Origin: Bacteroidaceae bacterium
GTDB lineage: Bacteria > Bacteroidota > Bacteroidia > Bacteroidales > Bacteroidaceae
NCBI GenBank assembly: GCA_024683455.1
Contig: JAIKYE010000036.1
Location: 1 to 64,000 of the forward strand
Direction: 5' to 3'
DNA length: 64,000 nt
Under the pieces are notes generated by a model that searched no databases, was not told where the DNA came from, and saw only the letters and a list, made by a program, of their open reading frames with translations. This document shows, piece by piece, positions 1 through 9,818 of the stretch. How positions within the stretch are numbered: the stretch's first letter is position 1; each line of letters opens with the position of its first letter. A program made the translations under genes and the position numbers.

Positions 1-1
1 G

Positions 2-268
2 AAGGATTACGATGTGGTCTTTCTCTATTTAGCCAACAACTCTCCTGATGAGGAATGGAAAAATGTCATCAAAATGAATGATGTAACAGGCGACAACGTT
101 GTTCACTACAATCTGCCATCCGAGCAGCAAAGTGCCATAGAGCATTTCCTTAATGTTTCAGGTTTCCCAACTTTTAAACTTATTGCCCCTGACGGCTCCA
201 TCCTAGGTGTTGACGTAAGTCCCTACGACCTAGAAGGCCTAGCAAAACTATTGGATAAAATGAAATAA
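2..268 (+). CDS. TlpA-like thioredoxin-fold protein, 3' part only
   Basis: The reading frame is open from base 2 and enters from outside the window, so only the last 88 codons are seen. The residues (motifs KDYDVVFLYLANNSPDEEW, then VTGDNVVHYNLPSEQQSA) closely match the C-terminal end of the 672-residue protein at 1818-3836, so this is the 3' end of a third paralogue. The CxxC active site would lie just upstream of the window and cannot be checked. The probable role is a periplasmic thiol-disulfide oxidoreductase. The gene ends 32 bp before the next one and is probably co-transcribed with it. Confidence 0.85.
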   Translation, partial: KDYDVVFLYLANNSPDEEWKNVIKMNDVTGDNVVHYNLPSEQQSAIEHFLNVSGFPTFKLIAPDGSILGVDVSPYDLEGLAKLLDKMK

Positions 269-280
269 TAAAACGCCACC

Positions 281-365
281 ACAAACATATATAATAAGGT
301 ATGAAAAAGACTCTTATCATCGCTTTGCTGGCACTTGTCACATTGGCTGGGCAAGCAAAAGAGAA
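281..365 (+). repeat. Duplicated leader and signal-peptide segment, copy 1
   Basis: These 85 bp recur at 1798-1882 with only two mismatches. They cover 20 bp of untranslated leader plus the first 21-22 codons (signal peptide) of two neighbouring paralogues. The mature parts diverge immediately afterwards. Confidence 0.9.
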
Positions 366-1794
366 GGTTGAGATTCCCCTGTTGACGAACTATCCGAGCG
401 CAGATATGAACACGCTTCCTCTGTATGGTGGTGATGTGCTGATAAAAGGGCGTATTGTAGCAGGAGACTCTACGAACTTCAAGCAGTACGACGGTCAAAT
501 CTATGCCCTTATGCGTAATTACATGGTGGACACAGAAAGGACAGAGCTGTTCGATGTTAAAGAGGACGGAACTTTTTCGCTCAACCTGCATGTGCCTTAC
601 CCTATGTTTGTATTAGTTTGGCCTTTTGAGAGTGTATATGCCTGTCCTGGTGATACCGTAGAATTAACGGTTGACTTCACAAAACTGAGGTCAGACGACG
701 GCGTGATAGTTGACGGAACGGGATTGAGTGGAGAAGTAAGCAAATTGGCACATAAAATGTTCCGGAAATACTGCAATTTCTCTGCAGAACATATAAAGAG
801 AACAGAACTTGCAAAACAAGTGGAACTGACTCCCGACTCTACCTTGGCGTGGAAAGACAAACAAGTGGCTCTCCTAGATGATATGGTGCGAAAGATGAAC
901 GCTGGTTTGCTAGAACTGGAGGGTTGTTCCCCTATGGCATCAGACATTATACGTACACACATCATTGCTGAATACATGAGCAACATCTGTGATTGTATCG
1001 AAACTGATGATATGTGGAGATTATACAAAGAAGAGGATTTTTGGCAAAAGTTTTTCAACTTTGTGGCGCCACGTGAGCAATACCTGCTGGACAATCCACT
1101 GCTGATGATTTCTACTGGTTGGGCATTCTTCAATCGGACAGAGACCTACCTTTTGGGTCTTAAATTTATGAATATGGAAGAAAAAGCGGCGTTGGATATG
1201 ATGCACGAAAAACTGGGGCTAAGTCCCACAGATTTCACCATTCAGGTCTGTATGGTCCGTTTCCTGAGCGCAATTTATAAATACTATGCAGCTCAACCCA
1301 ACGTCGTAGAAGAAATGGTGGCACAGAAACTCTCCTTCATAACCCATCCTCATGTAACCCGCCAAGCTGTGCAAGCATACCACAAACATATTCTGGATAA
1401 CGAGGTGAAAGCTGTAGGAGAGGAACCGAAAACTAAGGCTGATTCCATTTTCCAGCGTATCATTGAACCATATAAGGGCAATGTGCTCTTTGTGGATTTC
1501 TGGGAAATGCGTTGCGGTCCTTGTCGTGACAAGATGCTAAATATGCGCGAAGAGGTGGAGACCAACAAGGACAAACCCGTTAAGTATCTTTACATTACGG
1601 ACGACCCAGAAAGGATGTGCCGCCATTTCCTTGAGCCCAACAACATAAAAGGCGAACACATCTTCATCACCAAAAGTGAATGGGGATATATGCAAAAGAA
1701 GTTCCAATTCTCTTCCATTCCACACATAGAACTCTTTGACAAGAATGGTAAGCAACGGAAAAATACAACGGTAGAAGAATTGTTGAAAGAATAA
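301..1794 (+). CDS. Exported TlpA/ResA-like thioredoxin-fold protein
   Basis: This 497-residue protein starts with an N-terminal signal peptide (MKKTLIIALLALVTLAGQA, cleavage near residue 20). A long N-terminal region of about 370 residues is followed by a C-terminal thioredoxin fold with the redox motif C405-G-P-C408 in FVDFWEMRCGPCRD. Such proteins act on the cell-envelope side as thiol-disulfide oxidoreductases. The usual Trp before CGPC is replaced (MRCGPC rather than TWCGPC), and the C-terminus is slightly shorter than in the paralogue downstream. It lies between two paralogues in an apparent tandem array. The substrate is unknown. Confidence 0.85.
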   Translation: MKKTLIIALLALVTLAGQAKEKVEIPLLTNYPSADMNTLPLYGGDVLIKGRIVAGDSTNFKQYDGQIYALMRNYMVDTERTELFDVKEDGTFSLNLHVPYPMFVLVWPFESVYACPGDTVELTVDFTKLRSDDGVIVDGTGLSGEVSKLAHKMFRKYCNFSAEHIKRTELAKQVELTPDSTLAWKDKQVALLDDMVRKMNAGLLELEGCSPMASDIIRTHIIAEYMSNICDCIETDDMWRLYKEEDFWQKFFNFVAPREQYLLDNPLLMISTGWAFFNRTETYLLGLKFMNMEEKAALDMMHEKLGLSPTDFTIQVCMVRFLSAIYKYYAAQPNVVEEMVAQKLSFITHPHVTRQAVQAYHKHILDNEVKAVGEEPKTKADSIFQRIIEPYKGNVLFVDFWEMRCGPCRDKMLNMREEVETNKDKPVKYLYITDDPERMCRHFLEPNNIKGEHIFITKSEWGYMQKKFQFSSIPHIELFDKNGKQRKNTTVEELLKE

Positions 1795-1797
1795 AAG

Positions 1798-1882
1798 ACA
1801 AACATATATAATAAGGTATGAAAAAGATACTTATCATCGCTTTGCTGGCACTTGTCACATTGGCTGGGCAAGCAAAAGAGAA
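1798..1882 (+). repeat. Duplicated leader and signal-peptide segment, copy 2
   Basis: This is the second copy of the 85-bp segment at 281-365, with two mismatches. It covers the 5' leader and signal peptide of the 672-residue paralogue. Confidence 0.9.
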
Positions 1883-3836
1883 AACAGTTGTGTGGGAGAA
1901 TTCCACCACAGAACATGAAAGTAATAATGGAAACGAACAGCTTTTCCCTTCATACTGGAGCGATGACAAGGGCGACTGGAAGATAGCCTTCTTTGAGGAT
2001 TGTGCCATCTACGACTGCCAGTTTTGGAACTATAAGCAGAAGCAACAAAATGGTGACAAGTACACCTTTGTCTTGGAAAACAACGGCAAGGAAGTTACGG
2101 TTAGCGTAGGCAAGAACAAGAAAGGTGCCCGTCCTATGAAGATTGGCAACCAAAAGGTGGTGTACAGCATGATAACAAGTCGCTACTTGGCAGATTATCC
2201 TACAAAGGATACGCGCACAGGATTTGTGGATACAAACTACAAGGCTGATTCTGTAACCTTTGTGGGTTGGATAAAGGATATACCTGAGAAGAACAAAAAA
2301 GAGAAGACTTTTGAACTCGGATATAAGAACATCTTCACAGATGAAGAGGAAACTATCCTCGGCGATTTGGATGAGCAGGGACGATTCAGCATTAAGTTCC
2401 CTCTCCTGAACAGTACAGAAATTTTCTGCGACTGGGATTTTTTCCAAGTTCATACTATGCTGGAGCCGGGCAAGACATACTTCCTGCTTTATGACTTCAA
2501 GGAAGGTCGTCGTTACTTTATGGGCGACGACTGTCGCTTGCAGAACGAACTGTTCAAGTATCCGTTGGATTGGAAATCAATCGACATGGAGAATGGGGAC
2601 TCTGATTTCGACAGATACATAGCTACAACCGATAGTTTTATAAAAGCACAGAACGCAAAGATTGACCAGCTGTGTACAGAACACCCTACCCTCTCCACAC
2701 GCTTCAATCTGTATAGAAAAAGTAACACACTTTGGATACAGGCTTTCGCTTTCTACAAAGCACGCTTTAGATGCAAAGACAATCAGTTTCCAGAAAACGC
2801 TCGTAATTATGCATACAATACGTTCTGGATAAAAATAGAAAAGCCCTACACGCTACATTACTATCTTAATTTCTTCCTACAAAAATACCTTGGTAATGAG
2901 ATGAAACAGCGCAGCTATACTTTCAGTATGGATTATTTGGATCATCTGACAGAAATAGCAGCTAACGATGAGGAACTAGACCTATTGATGCGCTGGAAGG
3001 CTTTTTTTGAAAAGACCAATGCCCGCTGTAATGCAGCCTCCACAGAAGAAGAGAGGATACGAATTGCAGAGGAAGAAAATACGAAGAATGCCGATCTTAT
3101 AAAAAAAGCAGAAGAAATACTCAATGGTCCAAGAGCAGAAAAAATATTTGACGGGTATGCGCTTTTATCCGAAATGAGAGACCAGGAGCACAAACTGGAT
3201 TCGCTGGGAGCCGATCCGTCCCTCAAGAGCCTCTGGATTTCTCAGCAAGTTAGTGAAGAGATAGACTACGACCGCACGTCATTGCTCCCCGAAATATTGG
3301 ACACGCTAAAGGCAATGATAAACAATCCTATTGTCATTGAGATGATTGAAAAGAAAAACAACCACTATCTGGCCATAGAAAACCGTGAGTTTGACAAGTT
3401 TGCGCTAAAATCTTCCGACAATCTCAAAGATATCTCTGATGGCGAAGCGCTGCTGAAAAAGATTGTTGAGCCCTACAAGGGGAAGTTCGTCCTTCTGGAT
3501 GTTTGGGGCACATGGTGCGGCCCTTGTAAGGAGGCCCTGTCAGATAGTCAGGAGGAATATGAGCGACTGAAGGACTATGACATAGCATATCTGTATCTTG
3601 CCAACAAAAGCCCGAAGGAGCTTTGGGAGAAGATTATTAAAGAATACAATGTTACTGGTGACAATGTTGCGCACTACAACCTGCCCAAGGAACAGCAACA
3701 GGCCATCGAACGCTATCTAAATATCCATTCATGGCCCAGCTACAAACTCTTCGACCGCAACGGCAATCTGCTTGACTTGGAAGTAGATGCACGCGAAATC
3801 GACGACCTGATTCACCTATTGGATAAATTGAAATAA
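1818..3836 (+). CDS. Exported TlpA-like thioredoxin-fold protein
   Basis: This is a 672-residue protein with signal peptide MKKILIIALLALVTLAGQA, almost identical to that of its upstream neighbour. A long N-terminal half of unknown fold contains beta-rich segments and a Lys/Glu-rich helical stretch near residues 400-440. It ends in a thioredoxin domain with C567-G-P-C570 in LLDVWGTWCGPCKEAL. The C-terminal 90 residues match the truncated gene at the window's left edge. It is predicted to be periplasmic or outer-membrane associated and redox active. It is the last gene of the tandem array and is followed by a hairpin terminator at 3895-3926. Confidence 0.87.
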   Translation: MKKILIIALLALVTLAGQAKEKTVVWENSTTEHESNNGNEQLFPSYWSDDKGDWKIAFFEDCAIYDCQFWNYKQKQQNGDKYTFVLENNGKEVTVSVGKNKKGARPMKIGNQKVVYSMITSRYLADYPTKDTRTGFVDTNYKADSVTFVGWIKDIPEKNKKEKTFELGYKNIFTDEEETILGDLDEQGRFSIKFPLLNSTEIFCDWDFFQVHTMLEPGKTYFLLYDFKEGRRYFMGDDCRLQNELFKYPLDWKSIDMENGDSDFDRYIATTDSFIKAQNAKIDQLCTEHPTLSTRFNLYRKSNTLWIQAFAFYKARFRCKDNQFPENARNYAYNTFWIKIEKPYTLHYYLNFFLQKYLGNEMKQRSYTFSMDYLDHLTEIAANDEELDLLMRWKAFFEKTNARCNAASTEEERIRIAEEENTKNADLIKKAEEILNGPRAEKIFDGYALLSEMRDQEHKLDSLGADPSLKSLWISQQVSEEIDYDRTSLLPEILDTLKAMINNPIVIEMIEKKNNHYLAIENREFDKFALKSSDNLKDISDGEALLKKIVEPYKGKFVLLDVWGTWCGPCKEALSDSQEEYERLKDYDIAYLYLANKSPKELWEKIIKEYNVTGDNVAHYNLPKEQQQAIERYLNIHSWPSYKLFDRNGNLLDLEVDAREIDDLIHLLDKLK

Positions 3837-3894
3837 TAATATGATTACACACGAGTGGTAATTTAGTTAGTTTAAGGTTAAAAAGAAAAACGAG

Positions 3895-3926
3895 AGCCTC
3901 TGCGTTGCGAAACGCGGGGGCTTTTT
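3895..3926 (+). terminator. Rho-independent terminator of the thioredoxin-like array
   Basis: A 12-bp stem (AGCCTCTGCGTT against AACGCGGGGGCT, with two G-T pairs) closes over a GCGA tetraloop and is followed by TTTTT. It lies 58 bp after the stop of the 672-residue gene and ahead of the exonuclease III promoter. Confidence 0.85.
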
Positions 3927-3957
3927 ACATCTTTTTGAGGCAAAAGAATGAAGAAAT

Positions 3958-3989
3958 ATTGAAAATTGGCGAAGATATCTGTATCTTTG
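3958..3989 (+). promoter_or_regulatory. Bacteroidales-type promoter of exonuclease III
   Basis: ATTG is followed after 20 bp by TATCTTTG, close to the primary sigma factor consensus TTTG-N19-TAnnTTTG. Transcription would start near 3995, which favours the ATG at 4014 as the start of the following gene. Confidence 0.75.
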
Positions 3990-4013
3990 CAAAAAATATA
4001 TTGCTTTAGATAT

Positions 4014-4763
4014 ATGAAATTCATTAGCTGGAATGTGAACGGCCTGAGAGCTGTTGTAGGTAAGAACTTCAAGGAAGTGTTTGAAGAGTTGGATGCCGAC
4101 TTCTTCTGTCTGCAGGAAACAAAGATGCAGGAGGGACAACTGGACCTTCAGTTCCCTGGGTATCAGTCGTACTGGAACTATGCCGAGAAGAAAGGATACT
4201 CTGGTACAGCCGTCTTTACCAAGCATCAGCCCCTGAACGTTACCTACGGCATCGGCATAGCCGAACACGATACAGAGGGACGTGTGATAACGCTGGAGAT
4301 GCAGGACTTCTATCTGGTTTGCGTCTATACGCCCAACAGTCAGGACGGGCTGAAGCGCCTTGACTATCGCATGAAGTGGGAAGATGATTTCCGTGCCTAT
4401 CTGCTGGCGCTGGATGCCAAGAAACCCGTGATTGTTTGCGGCGATATGAATGTGGCACATCAGGAGATAGACTTGAAGAATCCCAAGACCAACCACATGA
4501 ATGCAGGCTTTACCGATGAGGAGCGCGAGAAATTTACCCAGCTCCTTGCAGCCGGCTTTACTGATACGTGGCGCACGATGAATCCTGATGTCAAGGATGT
4601 TTATTCATGGTGGAGCTATCGCTTCCAGGCACGTGCCAAGAATACGGGGTGGCGTATCGACTACTGGCTGGTCAGCAATCGTCTCTTCCCTCAGGTCACC
4701 AACACCAAGATTCATACAGAAATCTTAGGCTCTGACCACTGCCCCGTGGAGATGGACTTATAA
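4014..4763 (+). CDS. xth: Exodeoxyribonuclease III (AP endonuclease)
   Basis: This 249-residue protein of the ExoIII/APE1 family acts at abasic sites and as a 3'-5' exonuclease in base excision repair. Visible motifs are FISWNVNGLRA at the N-terminus, LQETKM (metal-binding Glu), VCGDMNVAH and the C-terminal SDHCPVEMDL with the catalytic Asp/His pair. An upstream in-frame start at 3966 overlaps the promoter and is less likely than 4014, which begins the conserved MKFISWN. The 3' end overlaps the convergent greA gene by 6 bp. Confidence 0.95.
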   Translation: MKFISWNVNGLRAVVGKNFKEVFEELDADFFCLQETKMQEGQLDLQFPGYQSYWNYAEKKGYSGTAVFTKHQPLNVTYGIGIAEHDTEGRVITLEMQDFYLVCVYTPNSQDGLKRLDYRMKWEDDFRAYLLALDAKKPVIVCGDMNVAHQEIDLKNPKTNHMNAGFTDEEREKFTQLLAAGFTDTWRTMNPDVKDVYSWWSYRFQARAKNTGWRIDYWLVSNRLFPQVTNTKIHTEILGSDHCPVEMDL

Positions 4764-5222
4764 GCTGATGCTTTCTATACGGAGTTTGATGGTCCCTACG
4801 GGAACCTTTACCTCCACAACATCACCCACCTGTTTCTTTAGCAAAGCCTGAGCTATGGGTGACTTGATGGAAATCTTTCCCTCGGGCAAGTTGGCCTCGT
4901 GCGGACTGACTACGGTGTAAGTCATCTTGGTATTATTTCCCAAATTGGTCAGCTCTACTTTACTAAGCAGACCTACCCCATCGCCTCCGAGTTTTGACTT
5001 ATCTATGACACGGGCAAACTCCAACACACGCTGCTTAAAACGGATACGGCTCAACAAGCGGCCTTGCTCACGCTTAGCTGCATGATACTCGAAGTTCTCG
5101 CTTAGGTCGCCCTTATCTCTGGCCTCAGCGATTGCCTCCTTCACTCTGGGCAATTCTACGCGCTCCAACTGGCGCAATTCCTCTACGAGCTTGTCGTAGC
5201 CTTCTTGTGACATATATTCCAT
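4758..5222 (-). CDS. greA: Transcription elongation factor GreA
   Basis: This 154-residue protein rescues backtracked RNA polymerase by stimulating transcript cleavage. The N-terminal coiled coil contains EARDKGDLSENFEYHAAK, the family signature with the acidic tip. A C-terminal FKBP-like domain follows (residues 80-154, including SPIAQALLKKQVGD). The start MEYMSQEGY is normal for Bacteroidales GreA. The promoter -7 box lies only 4 bp upstream of this ATG, so the mRNA is probably leaderless, or translation starts at Met4 (5213). Confidence 0.96.
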   Translation of the reverse strand: MEYMSQEGYDKLVEELRQLERVELPRVKEAIAEARDKGDLSENFEYHAAKREQGRLLSRIRFKQRVLEFARVIDKSKLGGDGVGLLSKVELTNLGNNTKMTYTVVSPHEANLPEGKISIKSPIAQALLKKQVGDVVEVKVPVGTIKLRIESISL

Positions 5223-5226
5223 GCCG

Positions 5227-5258
5227 CGAAGTTACAATTATTTTCTGGAGGGGACAAA
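5227..5258 (-). promoter_or_regulatory. Promoter of greA, abutting the start codon
   Basis: On the minus strand TTTG (5255-5258) is followed after 20 bp by TAACTTCG (5227-5234), one mismatch from TAnnTTTG. The start codon begins at 5222, leaving almost no room for a 5' leader. Confidence 0.6.
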
Positions 5259-5260
5259 GG

Positions 5261-5330
5261 AAATGTCAGTTTTTGTCATTGGGGAAGTGACATTTTGTCT
5301 TGCAGCTCTTTTTGGCACGGCTTTCGTTGT
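5261..5330 (+). promoter_or_regulatory. Putative groES control region: TGTCA sites and sigma-54-like element
   Basis: An inverted pair AAATGTCA (5261-5268) / TGACATTT (5288-5295) with an extra TGTCA at 5274-5278 lies upstream of TTTGGCACGGCTTTCGTTGT (5311-5330). The latter matches the -24 TTGGCACG element of sigma-54 promoters, but has GT instead of GC at -12. No TAnnTTTG box is seen before groES. The assignment is inference from pattern only. Confidence 0.4.
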
Positions 5331-5374
5331 ATTAACAACAGAGAAAAATAAACATAAATAAAATAACAACGATT

Positions 5375-5647
5375 ATGAACGTAAAACCATTAGCAGACCG
5401 CGTGCTCATTGAGCCCGCACCCGCAGAGACAAAGACAGTAGGTGGTATCATCATTCCTGATACAGCAAAGGAGAAGCCCCTAAAGGGTACCATTGTTGCC
5501 GTTGGTAACGGAACAAAGGATGAGGAGATGGTGCTGAAAGTTGGCGACCAGGTTCTTTATGGCAAGTATGCCGGTACAGAACTGGAGTTCGAAGGCACTA
5601 AGTACCTGATTATGCGTCAGAGTGACGTAGTGGCAATCCTGGGATAA
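5375..5647 (+). CDS. groES: Co-chaperonin GroES (10 kDa)
   Basis: This 90-residue protein caps the GroEL cavity during ATP-driven folding in the cytoplasm. The sequence is full length, with [14 protein letters not shown] at the start, the mobile loop region [19 protein letters not shown] (about residues 16-34) and the ending VVAILG. groEL follows 127 bp downstream. The gap holds a C-rich palindromic repeat and a heptamer tandem repeat. Confidence 0.98.
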   Translation: MNVKPLADRVLIEPAPAETKTVGGIIIPDTAKEKPLKGTIVAVGNGTKDEEMVLKVGDQVLYGKYAGTELEFEGTKYLIMRQSDVVAILG

Positions 5648-5679
5648 AAGCCCCTTCCACCTCCCCCAAAGGAGGAGTG
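5648..5679 (+). repeat. C-rich palindromic element, family A
   Basis: The sequence AAGCCCC...CTCCCCCAAAGGAGGAGTG lies between groES and groEL. It matches the elements at 9736-9786, 32559-32594 and (inverted) 32663-32694. Confidence 0.6.
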
Positions 5680-5731
5680 AATTATTCAATAATAATAAAT
5701 AACAAATACCGAAAAGTGAGGGCGGAAGCAA

Positions 5732-5759
5732 ATTCTTCATTCTTCACTCTTCACTCTTA
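5732..5759 (+). repeat. Heptanucleotide tandem repeat, 4 units
   Basis: The units ATTCTTC, ATTCTTC, ACTCTTC and ACTCTTA run head to tail, 15 bp upstream of the groEL start codon. In the TTCA phase the units are TTCATTC/TTCACTC. Confidence 0.85.
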
Positions 5760-5765
5760 ATTTAA

Positions 5766-7415
<1,650 letters not shown>

Positions 7416-7440
7416 TTGTCTCCCCATAAAATATATACTG

Positions 7441-7482
7441 AGCCCCTGACAGTCGAATTAAGATTGTCGGGGGCTTTTTTTA
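7441..7482 (+). terminator. Rho-independent terminator after groEL
   Basis: A 14-bp stem (AGCCCCTGACAGTC against GATTGTCGGGGGCT, with G-T pairs) has a 7-nt loop and is followed by a run of T. Confidence 0.92.
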
Positions 7483-7490
7483 TATTATAA

Positions 7491-7522
7491 TATGGAAAAG
7501 TGAAAAAAAAATGCTATCTTTG
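7491..7522 (+). promoter_or_regulatory. Promoter of the mannosidase cluster
   Basis: TATCTTTG (7515-7522) fits the -7 consensus TAnnTTTG exactly. The -33 side (TATGG, 7491-7495) is weak. The leader to the GH92 start is about 50 nt. Confidence 0.6.
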
Positions 7523-7575
7523 CGCCAACTTTTGAACCAAAATTAATAACTTTAATAGATAAAACAGTCATTTTA

Positions 7576-9735
7576 ATGAAAAGTAAATTCTTATTTGTCG
7601 GCTTGCTTCTGAGTATGACAGCCATGGCCGACAATCTTGCGAAGTACGTTGATCCCCGTATCGGTACAGGTGACCACGGTCATGTGTTTGTTGGTGCAAA
7701 TGTTCCCTTTGGTATGGTAAATGCCGGACCTACTCAGATTGAGCAGGGTTGGGACTGGTGCTCAGGCTACCATGAGAGTGGTGAGAAGATTATCGGTTTT
7801 GCACAGATGCACCTTAGCGGTACTGGTTGCGGTGACTTGGGCGATGTCTCTCTGATGCCTGCCTATGGTGACGTAGAACTCTCTCGTGAGGGACTGGCCA
7901 GCGAATACCGCCACGAGACCGAGCTAGCGGTTCCCGGTTACTATCGTGTATTATTGGATCGCTTTGCCATTCAGGCTGAGGTAACAGCCACAGAGCGTGT
8001 AGCACTGTATCGCTTTACCTATCCCAAGGGCAGCAACAACGCACGTATTATCATTGACCTTGAGAATACCGTTGGTGATGACACCCGCGAGACAAGAGCT
8101 ATTCAGATTGACGACTACACAGTAATGGGATACCGTCGTAGTGCAGGATGGGCTCCTGATCAGAGTGTATTCTTCTGCATCCGATTCAGCCATCCCATAC
8201 ACCACTGGCTTTCTGAGGGTGTAAATGCCAAGTATGGTCAAGCTACCTTCGAGGTTGGTCCTGGCGACCAGATTATGGCCAAGGTAGCTATCTCTCCCAC
8301 CAGCGAAGCTAACGCGCTGATCAATATGAATGCCGAAATGCCTGGCTTCAACTTTAACGAAATTGCTGATGCTGCTGGCATGGCATGGGACAAGCAGTTG
8401 AGCCGCATCAAGGCTACCTTCCGCACAGAGCGCGAGCGTACCATTTTCTATACCGCTATGTATCACTACATGGTAGCTCCTCAGATTTGGAACGACGTAA
8501 CAGGCGACTATATGGGTTGCGACGGTAAGGTTCACCGCGGTGCCGACTTTACCAACCTGACTACATGGAGCCTCTGGGATACCTATCGTGCTGCTCATCC
8601 TCTGGCTACTCTTATCATGCCTGACCGTATGCGCGACTACGCTCACACTATGATGAATATGTACTACGAGTGGGGTGAGCTGCCTGTATGGCACTTGGTA
8701 AGCTGCGATACTTACTGTATGGTAGGCGAGCCTGCTGTTCCTGTTTTGGCAGATATCATCCTCAAGGGTGAGTGCAACGATATCGATGCAGAGAAGATGT
8801 ACGAGGCTATCAAGGCCAGTATGTTGCCCACAGAGTTTGCCAAGAATCGTCGCGTTCCCCTGCGTGGTAAGGACTACTTGGCTGAGCTGGGTTACCTGCC
8901 CTATGACGGTCGCGAGAGCGAGACTGTTGCCAAGAGCATGGAGTACTACATTGCTGCTTGGGCTGCTGCTCAGGTTGCTGGCAGGTTGGGCCACAAGGAA
9001 GATAGCATTCGCTTCTACAACCTGAGTCAGGGTTACAAGATACTGTGGGATGCACGTGTTAAGTGCATGCGTGCCAAGGATATGAAGGGCGAGTTCCGTC
9101 CCCTGCCTGCAGATTTCAACCCCAACCGTCAGACTCGCGACTATACCGAGGGTAACCCCTGGCAGTACACATTCCTAGTTCCCCAGGATGTAAAGGGTCT
9201 GGCAGGTCTGCTTGGTGGCGACAAGGCTTTGGATGCTCATCTGGATGCCCTTTTGGCTGCCGACAGTGACCTGGGCGATGACGCAGCTCCCGATATCTCA
9301 GGTTTGATTGGTCAGTATGCTCACGGCAACGAGCCCAGCCACCACATCTTGTATATGTACAACTATGTAGGTCAGCCACGTAAGACCCAGAAGTGGGTTC
9401 GCTACGTAATGGATGAGCTTTACACCGATCAGCCTGCTGGTCTTTGCGGTAACGAGGACGTTGGTCAGATGTCAGCATGGTACATTCTCTCTGCCTTAGG
9501 TCTCTATCAGGTTGAGCCCTGCGGCGGTGTATATCAGTTGGGGTCTCCCATCGTAGAAGAGGCTGTAATCCCCGTTGGCGAAGGCAAGACCTTCACCATC
9601 CGTACACACGGTGGCAGCAAGCAGGCCATCTATGTTAAGAAGTACGTTCTGAACGGCAAGCAGTTGAAGGGCACTACCATTACTCACGACCAGATTATGG
9701 CCGGTGGTGTACTGGATGTTTATATGACAAAATAA
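7576..9735 (+). CDS. GH92 alpha-1,2-mannosidase, exported
   Basis: This is a 719-residue family GH92 glycoside hydrolase, a calcium-dependent exo-alpha-mannosidase acting on mannan or N-glycan. A signal peptide (residues 1-18, ending TAMA-D) precedes VDPRIGTGDHGHVF and the GAN.PFGMV block typical of the family. Conserved acidic sites include TEGNPWQY (Glu near 525, the likely general acid), GNEPSHH (Glu 586) and NEDVGQMSAW (Asp 628). It is the first gene of a run with a GH125 exo-mannosidase and a transglutaminase-like lipoprotein, all on the same strand. Confidence 0.94.
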   Translation: MKSKFLFVGLLLSMTAMADNLAKYVDPRIGTGDHGHVFVGANVPFGMVNAGPTQIEQGWDWCSGYHESGEKIIGFAQMHLSGTGCGDLGDVSLMPAYGDVELSREGLASEYRHETELAVPGYYRVLLDRFAIQAEVTATERVALYRFTYPKGSNNARIIIDLENTVGDDTRETRAIQIDDYTVMGYRRSAGWAPDQSVFFCIRFSHPIHHWLSEGVNAKYGQATFEVGPGDQIMAKVAISPTSEANALINMNAEMPGFNFNEIADAAGMAWDKQLSRIKATFRTERERTIFYTAMYHYMVAPQIWNDVTGDYMGCDGKVHRGADFTNLTTWSLWDTYRAAHPLATLIMPDRMRDYAHTMMNMYYEWGELPVWHLVSCDTYCMVGEPAVPVLADIILKGECNDIDAEKMYEAIKASMLPTEFAKNRRVPLRGKDYLAELGYLPYDGRESETVAKSMEYYIAAWAAAQVAGRLGHKEDSIRFYNLSQGYKILWDARVKCMRAKDMKGEFRPLPADFNPNRQTRDYTEGNPWQYTFLVPQDVKGLAGLLGGDKALDAHLDALLAADSDLGDDAAPDISGLIGQYAHGNEPSHHILYMYNYVGQPRKTQKWVRYVMDELYTDQPAGLCGNEDVGQMSAWYILSALGLYQVEPCGGVYQLGSPIVEEAVIPVGEGKTFTIRTHGGSKQAIYVKKYVLNGKQLKGTTITHDQIMAGGVLDVYMTK

Positions 9736-9786
9736 AAGGCCCCTCTCCAACCCCTAACCCCTCCTCCCCCAAATGGGAGGTGGGGG
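9736..9786 (+). repeat. C-rich palindromic element, family A
   Basis: AAGGCCCC...CTCCTCCCCC-AAAT-GGGAGGTGGGGG starts directly after the GH92 stop. It is related to the elements at 5648, 32559 and 32663. An alternative GTG start for the next gene falls inside it and is rejected. Confidence 0.65.
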
Positions 9787-9818
9787 ATTTTAAGAATAAT
9801 CTGAAACAACCAATTAAT

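Noticed and set aside
5261-5374. CIRCE/HrcA operator before groES
   Set aside because: There is no TTAGCACTC-N9-GAGTGCTAA; the inverted repeat present has a different sequence.
7951-8994. Minus-strand 347-codon open frame
   Set aside because: It is antisense to the GH92 gene; that gene's codon pattern explains it.
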